Shown here: piece after piece, positions 11,403 through 23,742 of the stretch
Layout of the letters: every line of letters begins with the position of its first letter
How positions within the stretch are numbered: position 1 is the first letter of the stretch
The notes under the pieces: model-generated
Seen by the model: the letters and a program-made list of their open reading frames with translations, nothing else
Database searches by the model: none
What the model was told of the DNA's origin: nothing
Made by a program: the position numbers and the translations under genes
Assembly: GCF_020497125.1 (NCBI RefSeq)
Contig: NC_059072.1
Span: 57,632,697 to 57,696,696 of the forward strand
Direction of reading: 5' to 3'
Length of the DNA: 64,000 bases
Source of the DNA: Mauremys mutica
Taxonomy: Eukaryota > Chordata > Testudines > Geoemydidae

Positions 11403-13143
11403 GTACCGGATGGACAGTTCAAATATATTTTCATATTGACACAGTTCTGAATACTCACAAATAGCATAGAGTTTTCTAGGCATAAGAAAAAGGGAACCTT
11501 GTTAGTGATCCCAGATTGAAGTTCATGGTGCTGTTGAATGAACACTGTGAAAAGAAAATGACAAGTATATATCAGAGCTACAAGAACATTCCTGGGTCAT
11601 CTAGTCCAAGGGACATGAAAGTCCTCTGACGCCCTCTTATTTCTTCTACTTCCCTTGCATCCTCCTTTCTCATTGTGCATGTTCCTTCCTCTACTCTCTG
11701 TCCTCCTTCTCGTTCCTGACATCCTGTAAGCAAAGAGCTATATCATGCCATCAGCTTTTAAGCGGAACTCCCTATTGAAATCAGTGGGGAGTTGTGCTAT
11801 AAATCTGATGGCACGTTATGGCCCAAAGGCTTTTACAAATCAGAATATACAGAGACATTCATGTCAAATAAAAAGGACATGGAATGAAAGGGGCAGATGA
11901 GCAAAATGATTAAAGCAACTAAAACGTTAAAAGAGCATCCCAAAATATAAATCAGTTTTCTGCCTTCAAAATAAAGAATACATAAAAGGAAATTAAAAAA
12001 CAGGGAAAGAAAATCACAATAAATCCTGGGGAGAAAATAAAGAATACAGCACAGCATCTGAAACAGAATCAAGGAAACTGGATGGAAAGGGCTCACTAAG
12101 GACCTGATCCAATACTTAGTCAGTCATTGAAATGATTCCCATTGACTACAGTGAGTGGTGGATCAATCCCTGCCCGAACAAAAATCAAGTTAATGGAGAA
12201 ACAAATACAGAGAATAAGAATAGCCACTGGCTTGGTTCTGAAGTTAAAGATGTAGTGTACAGGGCAAAAAAGTAATAGACAGACATGAGAGGTTACGAAT
12301 GACTTGTATTTAAGATTTTGGGTTTTTTCATTCTTTATAGTTTGACATTTCTATGTGAATCCACATATAATGTAAAAATGTAAAGAAAACAGTGAAAAAT
12401 CAAAACTTCAACACAGGTTACCATAGCATGTCCATTTATGTTTGCTACTCCCTAAGGGAGAGAAAAACCTTTCTCATAGATGAAATTCACATATGGGTGG
12501 AGGGCCCGCTAAAAGGCACTGCTTGGAACTCAAGACATTCCTTCCCCCCCCTCTTCTATAGGAGAATAGGCAGAACAGCAGCACAGGGGAAATGCTACTC
12601 CCCCTTTACACCCTGAAAAGAGACATTGGTGGGAAGGGGCTACTGGATCTGCACTTACTCAGATCCCCTGATCCTCTTGCGCCCTCTGTAGCTAGAACTA
12701 CTTCAGCCACTTTGGCTATTCCAAGTGACTCTGCAGCCACTCCCTGGCCTGAAGAGAATTCCTCACTTTTCCGGGTCAGACCTCCCCTACCACCATCCTC
12801 AGATTGAACATTATAGGGTGGGTTTGCCCATTGTAAATCAGGTAAAAGAGTCACCCTGAAATCCTGAAAATGTGAACAATAGGATTTTTTAAGATCTCTG
12901 TTTTCTTCTTAACATGATTTGTTTTAGAGAATAGCACCAAGAGTAATGGGAGATAATTCCTTCCAGCTTCATAGTCTGATTTGCAGTATATTGAAGGCTA
13001 AGAGTGGAAGTGGAGGAGGCACATTGTCTGAAAGCAGCACACTTAGCAACTTATTCCTTACTTCACTGAGTTATCACACCATCTACAAGCATTAACAGTA
13101 GTCTGAGTTTCGTGTTTGTGTAATTGATTGATTTTATTTTTAG
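11403..13143 (+). other. ANO6 intron 8
   Basis: No defined element. An inverted pair ATCAGCTTTTAAGCGGAACT and a later TAAATCTGATGG at 11750-11810 suggests a small palindromic repeat. 12110-12175 contains GACCTGATCCAATA and a CATTGACTACAGTG word of a common turtle repeat. Confidence 0.5.
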
Positions 13144-13249
13144 CCAAGAAGTGTGTGATCCCAACATCGGCGGCAACATCATAATGTGCCCGCAGTGTGA
13201 TCGTGAATGTACATACTGGAACCTCACTATCACCTGTGAATCCTCTAAG
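13144..13249 (+). CDS. ANO6: ANO6 exon 9 (first extracellular loop)
   Basis: The exon completes a Ser codon and encodes QEVCDPNIGGNIIMCPQCDR through TCESSK. It carries the conserved cysteines of the TM1-TM2 extracellular loop (VC, MCPQC, EC, TC), which form disulfides in anoctamin structures. NLT is a second possible glycosylation site. The acceptor is TTTTTAG and the donor is GTAACG, in phase 0 at the end. Confidence 0.97.
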
Positions 13250-13910
13250 GTAACGTGCCATTTACATCCTGCAGAAATGGGCTTCTAAGTTCACTTACAA
13301 TAGCCTTTGTATTTTCTCTTACACCATCCATGGGGTAAAGTAGCAGCAGTGTTATTCCCCCCACCAGTGCAAGATTAATGTCTCTTCAGCACAGAAATAT
13401 GAAAGGCATAAGAGAGAAACACATGAAAAGGGAAATGTTGGAAGGAAAAGGCAGAGGGCAACCCCACAATTACCATATCAAAACAGTGTTTTCTTATTAA
13501 ATAGGTTAATGTTTTTCGTGTCACTTCTTGTTTGTCAGAATTACTTGTTCATTTGCTCTGTGAGTGTATGTGAGAGAGAGAATACAATGTGTGTGTCGTG
13601 TCAACTGAAATTCCTAGCACTGAAGTACTGTCTCTCCTCTTCCAGTACAGTGAATTGGTGGAACATTGATACGACAGCAGTTGTATATCCTTTTGCTGCA
13701 TATTTGGCTTGTAGGTTTAATGTAGGTTTTCTGCATTTAATTTCCTTGATTTTGTATATTGGAAAAATACTAGGAGGAAAGGTGAAGATTCTTTATTAAA
13801 CCATGTAAAACTAAAATCAAAATGTGCAACATTCTGTCAGCATTCTTATCCCATGTAGAAAAATTACTGACCCATTACAGCTGAAGTGTTTATTTTTTAA
13901 TTCTTTACAG
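13250..13910 (+). other. ANO6 intron 9
   Basis: 661 bases with no recognised element; a short GTGTATGTGAGAGAGAGAA tract lies near 13562. Confidence 0.8.
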
Positions 13911-13971
13911 AAACTGTGTATATTCGATAGCTTCGGAACACTAGTATTTGCAGTATTTATGGGAATATGGG
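13911..13971 (+). CDS. ANO6: ANO6 exon 10 (TM2, first half)
   Basis: This short exon encodes KLCIFDSFGTLVFAVFMGIW and leaves one base of the following Val codon. The acceptor is TTCTTTACAG and the donor is GTAAGT. It forms the outer half of TM2, a segment lining the lipid groove. The reading continues in exon 11 after a 3.2-kb intron. Confidence 0.97.
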
Positions 13972-14937
13972 GTAAGTCGATTTCAAGGTTTTGCTTTCTG
14001 TCTACAGTTTTGTCATCTAATTTTGGGCAGACCTAAGACATATGCCAAAAAGTATAGCTAAATGAACAACTATTTCAGTTTCTAGTGTTCAGCAATATTA
14101 CAAAAGGGATTTCACATGAAAAAATTAAGCATGACAGTAACTCTTTTTAGCATCATTTGGAGACTGATTTGAGAACTTCCAGGGGCAGATAGGAATGTTG
14201 GGGGGTTTTTTCAGTGTTTGCTTCATCCTTTTAAATTTGGAGAAAAGTAAGAAGAAGGGATTAGAACTGCCCAATGTTAAGCCAGCAGGAGCCACATGCT
14301 TAAACATGTCTGGCAAAGGACTTGTTATTCTCCAAGGACTCTTGGAGCTGTCTATTCCTACCAGCAGCTGCGTGACTGAGAAAGGCAATGGCAAAAATAA
14401 AGCCATTTATTATATACTCTAGTAATTATTTCTTTCCTTCTTCATTTACGTAATTGATACACTAAACATGCAGTAATTACAAGCACTAGGGACATCTTGT
14501 GGCAGTGAAAGTGTCTCTTTAATCATGGGGTTCCCACTGACTGATTCTATTCTGTACTGGATTCAATGGACAAGGCAAAGTTTATTTTTCCAGAAAGTGT
14601 CTTGTTTCACTGGACCGCAGAGGCAGAACCAGAATTTTCTTAACAAGGGGGCCCATGTTACCTGCCAAGTAGCAGAGATGTAGTAGTATGTGCTACTTCC
14701 CAATTTCTTCATCGACAGGACTCTGCTTTACGCATGCACTCCTGAACAGGAGGTGTGCAGATGTGTATGGGGTTCCTTCCCATTCCCCTCCACCACCGCT
14801 TCATAGTGTCACCCATGTCCTCACCAAGCCACAATCTCTTCTTCCAGAGCAAGCCTGGAAGTGGATGTGGTGGAGGAGGCAGCGTGAGATGGCAGCTGGG
14901 TTCAGAGAAGTGGGGAGCCAGGTCTGAGACCTCTCCC

Positions 14938-15071
14938 TGCTCCTCCCCTCCCACCAGGGAGATGGGGAGTGGCCAGGACCTCTATTCCCTTACCTCCCCT
15001 CCCACCAGGGAGATGGCGAGCGGTCAGGACATTTCCTCTCACCCCTCCTCTCCCATCAGAGAGATGGGGAC
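14938..15071. repeat. minisatellite, three imperfect units of about 50 bp
   Basis: Each unit has CTCCCCTCCCACCAGGGAGATG followed by a GAG(T/C)GG(C/T)CAGGACNT segment; the third unit is diverged. Spacing between CACCAGGGAGATG words is about 52 bases. Confidence 0.75.
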
Positions 15072-15934
15072 TGTGAAATAGTAGTAGCAGCATTGTCTAT
15101 GGCCAAGGGAGGAGCCTGAGGGCCCCACCTTCATTAAGCCTCTGTGGATTGTCCATATTACCCAGGTTGCTAATTGGCTTTAACTGTAGCCCCTTAACCA
15201 GAGTGATTACTAGTTGGTGATTAACAAGTAATGTTGACTTGGAAGCTAGTTACAGAAGTAAGTTTCATTTGTTATCATTGGTGCTGCATGAAGGGTAGCG
15301 TACAGAAGACAACTACTGTAACATTTTAGAACAATATGTCAGCTTGATAAGGAAAGATTAATGTGCTTGTTATTGTAAAACATGTTCTACCTTGATCTTT
15401 TGATAATGAGCTTAATATAAAGTGCTTTAAAGTAACTATTTCAATAAAATAATTGTTAAGTTAAATGTGATTCTTTTAAGAACTTTTCAAAGGTATACTA
15501 TGCTCAAGATACCAGCAGGAAATTCCCTAAATCAAAGATTAGAACAGTTTGATGTTAATTTGATCCTTTTTCTGTTGTTAACTTATTTGTAATTTGCCTC
15601 TTAATTAAAAATTGTGATTTTCTGTTTTGGAGAGTTGTTCCAAAAATGATAAATGGAAAGTTAAACTGCATAACTACAATAATGCTTACAAGGGTCTGTT
15701 AGTATTCTCGTCATAAACCCGCTCTATAAGGAGGTGAATTGTCAATCAAAATTGTACTGAATCCAAGTGATGCCATTTCAGTTGTAATTTTCATTGAATT
15801 ATAATACTTTTGTAGATAGACTGGTCCAAATAATTTGAGGAGTGATACATTTTTAGCCCTATAATTGCATTGCTACTATTAATATACTTGTTAATAAAGG
15901 TACTTCAGAGAACTCAAATAATTACAAAACATGA

Positions 15935-16080
15935 ATGAATTCAGCCTCACAATATCTCCTGTAAAGTGGGTCTGGACTACTAAATTATATTAAGTGACAT
16001 GTCCAAGGCCAGACAGGATTAAAACCTAGATCTCCAGACTCCCAGTCATTTGTTTTAACCAGTAGAGAATGCCTCCTTAG
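15935..16080 (-). mobile_element. MIR SINE
   Basis: Read on the minus strand it gives CTGGGAGTCTGGAGATCTAG, CCTTGGACATGTCACTTAA and a degenerate AAAGTGGG region, in MIR order. Confidence 0.75.
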
Positions 16081-17217
16081 AATAAATGAAAGAAAAGATC
16101 AGTTAAAATACAGACAGAAGAACCTGCCCTGCTCTGAGGCCTGAGCGGTACAAAACAGCTATAAAGTTATCACACCTGGAGGATTCCCTCTGTGTAGGCA
16201 GCTCCCTCAGTGACCGAGCTATCACAGCATCTCCTGGGCCACACTCGCTTCCTGGTTGCTAGCACGGGGATTGTGGCAGAGTGAGGGGCAGCAGGCTGTA
16301 AGGCCAGGACAACCAATAATTCCCAGCTACTGGAACAGTCCTTGAGGGCCTTTTGAAGCTGGTGCTAATTGGAGCACCGATGAGATTCTCTAAATTACTC
16401 TGGGGACCAGACCAGTGGCCCAATGTAGGGATAGGGGAGCTTGTGCCTCTTTGGTTCACTGGCCTTGCTCTGCAGGCTGATACAGAAGGTGAGGACCCCA
16501 CTTCCCCTTTTTTGGCCTCTTGCTTGGAAAGAGTAGTTTCTGTGCTCCCCAGAGTTCAGGGAGCACAGGGATTGCCAGTGTGAGAGGCCTGTGTGAAGCC
16601 ATGTAAAGGTAGGAACCTTCCATCCATGGATGCGCTCATGCAACGGCCTCTCCCAAGCTGGCCCTTAGAATCTGTCTGTTTATTGCATGCTTGGTTTTGG
16701 TGAATTGACTGTAACTGTTTCTGGAAAACCTTTAGTAGGTGTGGCACTAACTCCATAGTGAATAATAAAAGGGCATTAGCCTTTTCCATATGGCAATTTT
16801 TTATATGCGCTAAGGTTTTATTTTAAAAACATCCATAACTCTCCAAAATTATTGTCCTTCAATTAATCAAACAATCTGCTTTGAAAAACCATCCTGCAAT
16901 ATAAAATCCAAATTGTTCATATTCTATACATTTTCAGAAAGGAAAAATAAACTTTTGTGCATTCTTTAGCATAAAGAATCCACAGGTTGATATAATAAAA
17001 ACACCTCCATCATTAGAGCAGTAATTAGGTAAAGAAATAGATCCAGTTATTTTCTCCCTGAGAAAGTCTTGGCACTATCCCACCAACCAGTAAAGATTAT
17101 ATTCTATGTCTCCGAAAAGTGATCTAAAAAATTAATGATTCACATGTTACAGCATAGGAGTTCAAATGCTGTTCGGTGCACATGTGATAGAGTTCTGTTT
17201 GTTTATCCTTTGGTTAG

Positions 17218-17363
17218 TTACTTTGTTTCTGGAGTTTTGGAAGCGACGTCAGGCTGAACTGGAATATGAATGGGACACTGTTGAATTTTTAGAGCAGGAA
17301 GAATATATACGTCCAGAATACGAAGCACAATGCACTCATGTAGTAACAAATGAAATCACACAG
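17218..17363 (+). CDS. ANO6: ANO6 exon 11 (TM2 end and intracellular loop)
   Basis: The exon completes Val and encodes TLFLEFWKRRQAELEYEWD, then a charged cytosolic loop ending THVVTNEITQ. The acceptor is GGTTAG and the donor is GTAAGG. The loop reads VEFLEQEEYIRPEYE, one residue longer and less conserved than in mammals. The LEFWKRR motif at the cytosolic end of TM2 is a family hallmark. Confidence 0.97.
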
Positions 17364-17838
17364 GTAAGGAATATTTTTAGAATTGGTCATACTGCAAACT
17401 GTAAAAGCTAGAAATTCAAACAAAGACCTCATGAAAGTGATGAGCCAGATCTTCAACTGATATAAATCAGCATTTCTCCACTGAAGTCAATGGAGCTACC
17501 TCTGTTTGCACCAGCTGAGGATCTGACCCATTATGTTGATCTAATAAATTGCAGGCCTAGCATACACCAATCTGTATCAGGCTAAAATGTGAGGCCTGGA
17601 GTTCACAGAAATCAAATTTATCACTGCAGCTGGTTGTACCAATTACTGCAACCTTGGGACTGACAACTTTCTGTAATTCATAACACCAAGTGAGGGGGTG
17701 ATTACTAAAGGGCAGTTTCCGAACAGCCAGAGGGACTGCAGTACAGTGATCTGGTGCCACAAAATGGTACCTCTAAACCCAGGTAACAGCCTGGCATTGA
17801 ATAATTTTTGTTGTGAGAAGTCCACAGCGGTCACTGAT

Positions 17839-18257
17839 AGGGTTGCCAGCTTTGGTTGGACATATTCCTGGAGGTTTCATCACATGACATAATATTTAAT
17901 TATTTAAATCTTTAATTCCTGGAGACTCCAGGACAGAGGTCGGCAAACTTTCCGAAGTGGTGTGCCGCATCTTCATTTATTCACTCTAATTTAAGGTTTT
18001 GCATGCCAGTTATACATTTCAACGTTTTTAAAAGAGCTCTTTCTATAAGTCTACTGTTGTCTGTAAAGTAAATAAGATTTTAAAATGTTTAAGAAGCTTC
18101 ATTTAAAATTAAATTAAAATGCACAGCCCCCCAGACCGGTGGCCAGGATACGGGCAGTGTGAGTGCCACTGAAAATCAGTTTGGATGCCGCCTTCGGCAC
18201 ACGTGCCATAGGTTGCCTACCCCTGCTCCAGGACAATCCTGGAGGGTTGGCAACCCT
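17839..18257. mobile_element. host MITE interrupted by a hAT element
   Basis: The outer ends AGGGTTGCCA (17839-17848) and TGGCAACCCT (18248-18257) are perfect inverted 10-mers. The element is split by the 292-bp hAT insertion at 17934. Its remaining body, with CCTGGAG and CTCCAGG words, is only about 120 bases. Confidence 0.75.
17934..18225. mobile_element. hAT-type MITE with perfect 8-bp TSD
   Basis: It begins CAGAGGTCGGCAAAC and ends GGTTGCCTACCCCTG, flanked by CTCCAGGA at 17926-17933 and 18226-18233. The interior TTAAAATTAAATTAAAATGC and GCCGCCTTCGGCACACGTGC words recur in reverse in the copy at 55132-55429. Confidence 0.92.
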
Positions 18258-18894
18258 AGACTCGCTGATTGTTCATTGTTCTTGAAAGCCTGGAGACATG
18301 CCAGGAAAACAAGACAAAATGGAGGAAGAGAAGTTGCATTTCATACTGTATTCAGACTTTGTTATCCACAGGTGTCTGAATGAGAGAAGCACAAACAGGT
18401 ATTATGGCCAAGCATATATGGATGCTAATAACATTAATGAGTTCACCTGGACAGGAATAATTCTCATTCTAGTGAAACACAATACACATTTATGAGGCTC
18501 TTAGTTTAGAGCTCCTTTTTTTATATACGTTTTCAAGTGGCTTTAGCGGTTCACTCCAGCTTAGCTGTCAGGTTTTTATTATTTTTTGTTATTGCATCAC
18601 TACCGGGTTTACCTGATCATTTGCTTTGCTTTCATGTTCTAGTCATACTATATTAATGTTTATAATAGAGGACTTGAAAAGTTCCAAAACTAGACTGACA
18701 TGGTTAAAAATCTACCTTAAGTGGCCCCTTCTGTGTTATAATCTTGTGCTACAGGATACCTGGTTTTATTAATAAGCCTGTAAAATTTACATTATCTTTA
18801 CTACACAAGGATAATTCTAAACAATTCTTAAGGTATTTTTAGATAGAGAAGATTTGGCTAAAAAATAATATTTTTGCCATTATATAGACCTTTC

Positions 18895-19010
18895 ATCTGA
18901 GTGTCTCAAAGATTTTTTAAAACATCAGTGAAGCCCCATTACACCTGGATGAGGTAGGCATCAACCCCATTTTAGAGGGCGGTAAACTGAGAGACACAGA
19001 GGCTGAGGCC
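18895..19010 (-). mobile_element. MIR SINE fragment
   Basis: The minus strand reads CTCTGTGTCTCTCAGTTTAC, CCCTCTAAAATGGGGTTGAT and GCCTACCTCATCC, the 3' half of MIR. Confidence 0.7.
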
Positions 19011-19422
19011 TAAATTTTCAAAGTGTCCACTAATTTTGGGTGACAGTTTTTGGATGCCAAATCTCAGGTACATAGGGACCTGACTTTCAGAAGTGCTAAG
19101 CACCCACTCATCCAGCTGATGTGGGCAGTGGGAGCTCAGCACTTCTGAAAATCAAGTCCCACATTTCTCAAATTGGACACCCAAAAACTGAAACACCCAA
19201 AATCAGTGAACACTTTTTAAAAAAAAAAATTTTAAAGCATGGGCCCACATGAATTGCCAGGGGGACCTGGCAAAGATGTCAGGTCTGGGAATAGAAACTA
19301 GGATCCTGATTCCCATTCTTGTGCCCTAAACGTATCAAAGTGCTTAACAGATCACATGAAAATATATTTAAAAGAAGAGCAGATGTATGATTAATCCCCT
19401 TCTAAATCAACTCTCTTTCCAG

Positions 19423-19500
19423 CAAGAAGAGCATGTGCCATACACTGCCTGTGGAAAATGTGTACGGATGACCTTCGGTATAAGTGCAGTCTTATTCTGG
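19423..19500 (+). CDS. ANO6: ANO6 exon 12 (start of TM3)
   Basis: The exon encodes 26 residues, QEEHVPYTACGKCVRMTFG through AVLFW, in phase 0 at both ends. The acceptor is CTTTCCAG and the donor is GTAAAA, a weak +5/+6 context. It is the start of TM3. A 1.6-kb palindromic transposon lies in the following intron. Confidence 0.96.
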
Positions 19501-20553
19501 GTAAAATTTTATTGATCTTATTCTTTAATATAATGTACTTCTCTTGACAAATAATAGCTTCATGAAAAACTAAACTATATATGAGTCAATAAAGTGACAG
19601 GCTGTTTTGAATTTTCAAATATGGATGTTTAAGTTGCACCCAAAAAGCATCTGCACACATGCCCAAACTGCATACACCAACCATACATTTGCATATGCAA
19701 AAAAGATATTTGTGCATATAAGTTTATACTTATGCATATTTTGTGGCTACAACTTGTGGGCTATGTTTGAAAATATGTTACCACATGTTTTGTTGGTAGG
19801 TGGAACAATGGATTACTTGGGGACAGACCTGGCTGCACTTTCCCCCTCCCTTCTTCCCAGTTTCTTTCATTGTTGTTCCAGCCATTCAGTTCAATAGTGT
19901 GTCATGGACGACTGGGCTTCTTTCAGCTTTTTCGTTTCACTTAAAAGAGCAAAGCTGGGAGCTCTTTGATTTTCCCAATCTTGCTACTTTAATTAAAACT
20001 AAAAATTGAAAGAAGTCCAGCCATCCATGAAACAATATGTAACATGGTGGGCCGGCCCAGAAAAGCCATCTCTAAAAGCTGAGGGCTCTAATATATTGCA
20101 TGCTCCCAGAGTTTGTACAACATCCTGTAGCCGGAAAACCATCACCAGTGATGGGAAATGAAGCTGGAGCACAAGGACTGTACAGAATGCTGGCTGGCCA
20201 GCAGGGAAGAGGCTATGCTGTGGGTTTTCATGTCTCAAGCACAGTGAGGAAAATAACTAACTGGCTGGTTGGGATTCAGAATGCTAAGAGAATCTTGTAA
20301 CATGTATTGTGATTTGGTTTATTACTGTGGTATTATGTCTATGGTGGGGGGGGCAGGGGATAAATGTCACTTTACAGACGTATAAGAAGAGAAACTCGCT
20401 GCCCTGAAGAACTTACAATCTAAATAAAAACTAGATCGCTAATAAGAAATTAAAATGGGGAAAGAAGCAGATACGACAAAAAACAAGGGAAAAGACAATA
20501 CTGAACATGAAAGTATTATTTCAACCAATGCAGATGATATGACTGATTAAAAT

Positions 20554-22184
20554 TATGGCTGTCAAGAGATTTAAAAAATTAATCGTGATTAATTGCACTG
20601 TTAAACAATAATAGAATACCATTTATTTACATATTTTCAATGTTTTCTACATTTTCAAATATATTGGTTTCAATTACAACACAGAATACAAAGTATACAG
20701 TGCTCACTTTATATTTATTTTTTATTGCAAATATTTGTACTGTAAAAAACAAAAGAAATTGTATTTTTCAATTCACCTAATAAAAGTATGGTAGTCCAAT
20801 CTCTTTATCATGAAAGATTAACTTAAAAATGTAGAATTATGTACAAAAAAAAACTGCATTAAAAAATAAAACAATGTAAAATTTAGAGCCTACAAGTCCA
20901 CTCAGTCCTACTTGTTGTTCAGCAATCGCTCAGATGAACAAGTTTGTTTACATTTCCAGAAGAGAATGCTGCCTGCTTCTTGTTTACAGTGTCACCTGAA
21001 TGTGAGAACAGGCGTTTGCATGGCACTGTTGTAGCCAGCATCGCAAGATATTTACATGCTAGATGCGCTAAAGATTCATATGTCCCTTGATGCTTCAACC
21101 ACCATTCCAGAGGACACGTGTCCATGCTGATGACAGGTTCTGCTTAATAACGATCCAAAGCAGTGCGGACCAACACATGTTCTTTTTCATTATCTGAGTC
21201 AGATGCCACCAGCAGAAGATTGATTTTCTTTTTTGGTTGTTGGGTTCTGTAGTTTCCGCGTTAGAGTGTTGCTCTTTTAAGACTTCTAAAAGCATGCTCC
21301 ACACCTCGTCCCTCTCAGATTTTGGAAGGCACTTCAGATTCTTAAATCTTGAGTCAAGTACTGTAGCTATCTTTAGAAATCTCACCTTCTTTGCATTTTG
21401 TCAAATCTTCAGTGAAAGTGTTCTTAAAACAAACAATATGCTGGGTCATCATTCGAGACTGCTATAACATGAAATATATGGTAGAATGCAGGTAAAACAC
21501 AGAGCAGGAGACATACAATTCTCCCCCAAGGAGTTCAGTCACAAATGTAATTAATGCATTATTTTTTTAACGAGCATCATCGGTATGGAAGCATGCCCTC
21601 TGGAATGATGGCTGAAGCATGAAGAGACATATGAATCTTTAGTGCATCTGGCACGTAAATATCTTGTGACGCTGGCTACAACAGTGCCATGCGAAATCCT
21701 GTGCTCACTTTCAGATGCATTGTAATTAAGAAGTGGGCAGCATTATCTCCCATAAATGTAAACAAATTTGTATCTCTTCGCGATTGGCTGAACAAGAAGT
21801 AGGACTGAGTGGACTTGTAGACTAAAGTTTTACATTGTTTTGTTTTTGAGTGCAGTTATGTAACCAAAAAAACTACATTTGTAGGTTGCACTTTCATGAT
21901 AAAGAGATTGCATTTCAGTACTTGTATGAGGTGAATTGAAAAACACTACTTCTTTTATTTACAAATATTTGCACTGTAAAAATTATAATAAAAATAGTAC
22001 AAAGTGAGCACTGTACACTTTTTGTATTCTGTGTTGTAATTGAAATCAATTATATTTGAAAATGTACAAAAACATCCAAAAATATTTAATAAATTTCAAT
22101 TGGTATTCTATTGTTAGTGCAATTAATCACGATTAATTTTTTGAGGTAATCGCGTGAGTTAACTGCGATTAATTGACAGCCCTA
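20554..22184. mobile_element. fold-back hAT transposon, inverted 0.6-kb arms
   Basis: The element is bounded by perfect 8-bp duplications ATTAAAAT (20546-20553 and 22185-22192) and ends TATGGCTGTCAA / TTGACAGCCCTA. Bases 20554 to about 21133 and about 21573 to 22184 are diverged inverted copies of each other, so both arms carry the same transposon 3' end and the same piece of transposase code. The central 440 bases hold more transposase on the minus strand. Several stops and frame breaks show that it is dead. Confidence 0.88.
20919..21385 (-). pseudogene. hAT transposase remnant (C-terminal dimerisation region)
   Basis: Minus-strand reading gives ATVLDSRFKNLKCLPKSERD at the N side. Further on it gives CPLEWWLKHQGTYESLAHLA, KYLAMLATTVPCKRLFS and DTVNKKQAAFSSGNVNKLV. 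These are the conserved hAT C-terminal blocks (LARKYL, PxxRLFS, NKKRxxLxxxNVxxLVFL). Two overlapping frames are needed (21095-21385 and 20919-21125), so the gene is frameshifted. The N-terminal zinc finger and catalytic core are absent. Confidence 0.85.
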
Positions 22185-22681
22185 ATTAAAATGTGCCTGT
22201 TTCTCTTGAGGGGCAGTTGCTTTTTACTGGCCACAATCCGCAGCAACAATACCTGGCTCATATACAGTGTTTTTCCTCCAGAATGCATCCTGCCAATTGT
22301 GCAGTGCTGTACATGGGGTGTTGGGAAAAGAAGATTCTTTTCTAACCCAAGGAAGTGACCATCATATGCCCCAAAGCATGAGATCTCATTACCTCTCTCC
22401 TTATCTTAGCTTGTATAGCTACAAACATTATCTGTCATAAAATTATCCATCTCTTTTTCCACAGGTTGACCGTATGCTACACAAAGTAGTCTTCTCTTTT
22501 ATGGGTTCTTAATTTACTGTGCTTTCTCTTCACAGAGCATCCCCTTGCTCTCATATTATGGGATGGGGGGAAAGAGGGTCCAATTAGTTTCACTTTGCCC
22601 TTCGTAATATATATTTCAAACCACTGTTTTTCCCAAGCCATATGATTTTACAGCAGTATATATATTGTATTCTATTTTCAG

Positions 22682-22907
22682 ATTCTTTTGATCGTTGCTT
22701 CAGTTATTGGCATCATCATCTACAGACTCTCAGTTTTCCTTGTGTTTTCTGCAAATCTGCCACGGCACATTAATGGAACAGAAGCAATTCAGAAGTACCT
22801 GACTCCCCAGGCAGCCACTTCAGTAACTGCTTCAATCATCAGTTTTATAATCATCATAATTCTGAACATCATCTATGAAAAAGTGGCAATCATGATTACT
22901 GACTTTG
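22682..22907 (+). CDS. ANO6: ANO6 exon 13 (TM3-TM4, gate Phe)
   Basis: The exon encodes 75 residues: ILLIVASVIGIIIYRLSVF (TM3), an extracellular stretch with NGTEAIQKYLTPQAATS, then SIISFIIIIILNIIYEK (TM4). The Phe of IISFI is the equivalent of mouse F518, one of three inner-gate residues of TMEM16F (named by alignment from memory). The acceptor is TATTTTCAG and the donor is GTAAGT, with one base of a Glu codon left over. Confidence 0.97.
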
Positions 22908-23742
22908 GTAAGTTTATGCTTTAGCTAGGAACTGTAACAGAAAACATCATTCTTATAATAAGGACCCCAGTAAATGAATATCTACGCCAAGTATTTCAGA
23001 ATTTTCCCTCTATAGCATGCAATGACTTCTAGAATTTTTCAAATACAGCTTTTCACTTTCATCAAAGAAATATATTTTACTCCTTGCCTAAGAAATCCTT
23101 GTATATCCAGCATGAAAGATCAATTGTTTACAGCTTTGTATTTGCAAAACAGACAAAGCTAGGAAGATTACTATAATACCCAGGCTTTATGAAAACAGAT
23201 CAGTACCGCATAACACATTCAAGTACATTAGCTATTGTTTATGGAGAGAACAGCCCCTTTTTTGTAAATAAATAGAATATGGTCACTGGTCCAATGCTAG
23301 ATGATTTTCTCTCGTTATTAAACAGATAACCATTCACAAATATTACTATTCTTTCCATCCAGGCCATCTACATTAAAGTAGCTGTTCTACTTTAGATGTG
23401 TAAAGTAGTGGTATTTTAATATGGTTTATTTCCATCATGTCAAAGTGTTATGTTTGTTATTTGTTGAGTCTGCGAGGATTTTCTCTTTCTATGAAAGCAA
23501 TAGAGAATTGTGTTGCTCTTTTTCTTTTAGCGTCAAAGGACAAATTCTTTCCTCTTTACAATAGTCTTATAATTAACATAACGGGTACATTGTATTAGGG
23601 ACCCTAAACAATCTAAATTGTGCTGTAAATTCTATTCAAGCGTGCAAGGCACATGCACATTTTTTGACGGAGGCACTAAAGCTGTTCAAATATTAATTTT
23701 CTTTCCCTTTTTGTTTTTTGGTGTGTTTTTTTTTAACTACAG
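22908..23742 (+). other. ANO6 intron 13
   Basis: 835 bases, AT-rich, with a T-rich acceptor tract; no repeat recognised. Confidence 0.85.

Larger units (their letters stand above)
13972..17217 (+). other. ANO6 intron 10
   Basis: It holds a three-copy minisatellite (14938-15071) and a MIR in minus orientation (15935-16080). The rest is AT-rich and unassigned. It splits TM2 between exons 10 and 11. Confidence 0.8.
17364..19422 (+). other. ANO6 intron 11
   Basis: It contains one transposon nested in another (17839-18257), a MIR in minus orientation, and a palindromic repeat at 19016-19215 whose halves share CAGAAGTGCTAAGCACC and AGCACTTCTGAAAATC words. The remainder is unassigned. Confidence 0.75.
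19501..22681 (+). other. ANO6 intron 12
   Basis: Half of this intron is the fold-back hAT element at 20554-22184. 19501-20553 and 22193-22681 hold nothing I can name, apart from a short G-run near 20345 and a fragment CTGAAGAACTTACAATCTAA (about 20405) of a common LINE-tail repeat. Confidence 0.85.

Noticed and set aside
14938..15071. CRISPR-like spaced repeats
   Set aside because: Three imperfect G/C-rich tandem units in a vertebrate intron; the unit spacing is a minisatellite and there are no cas genes.
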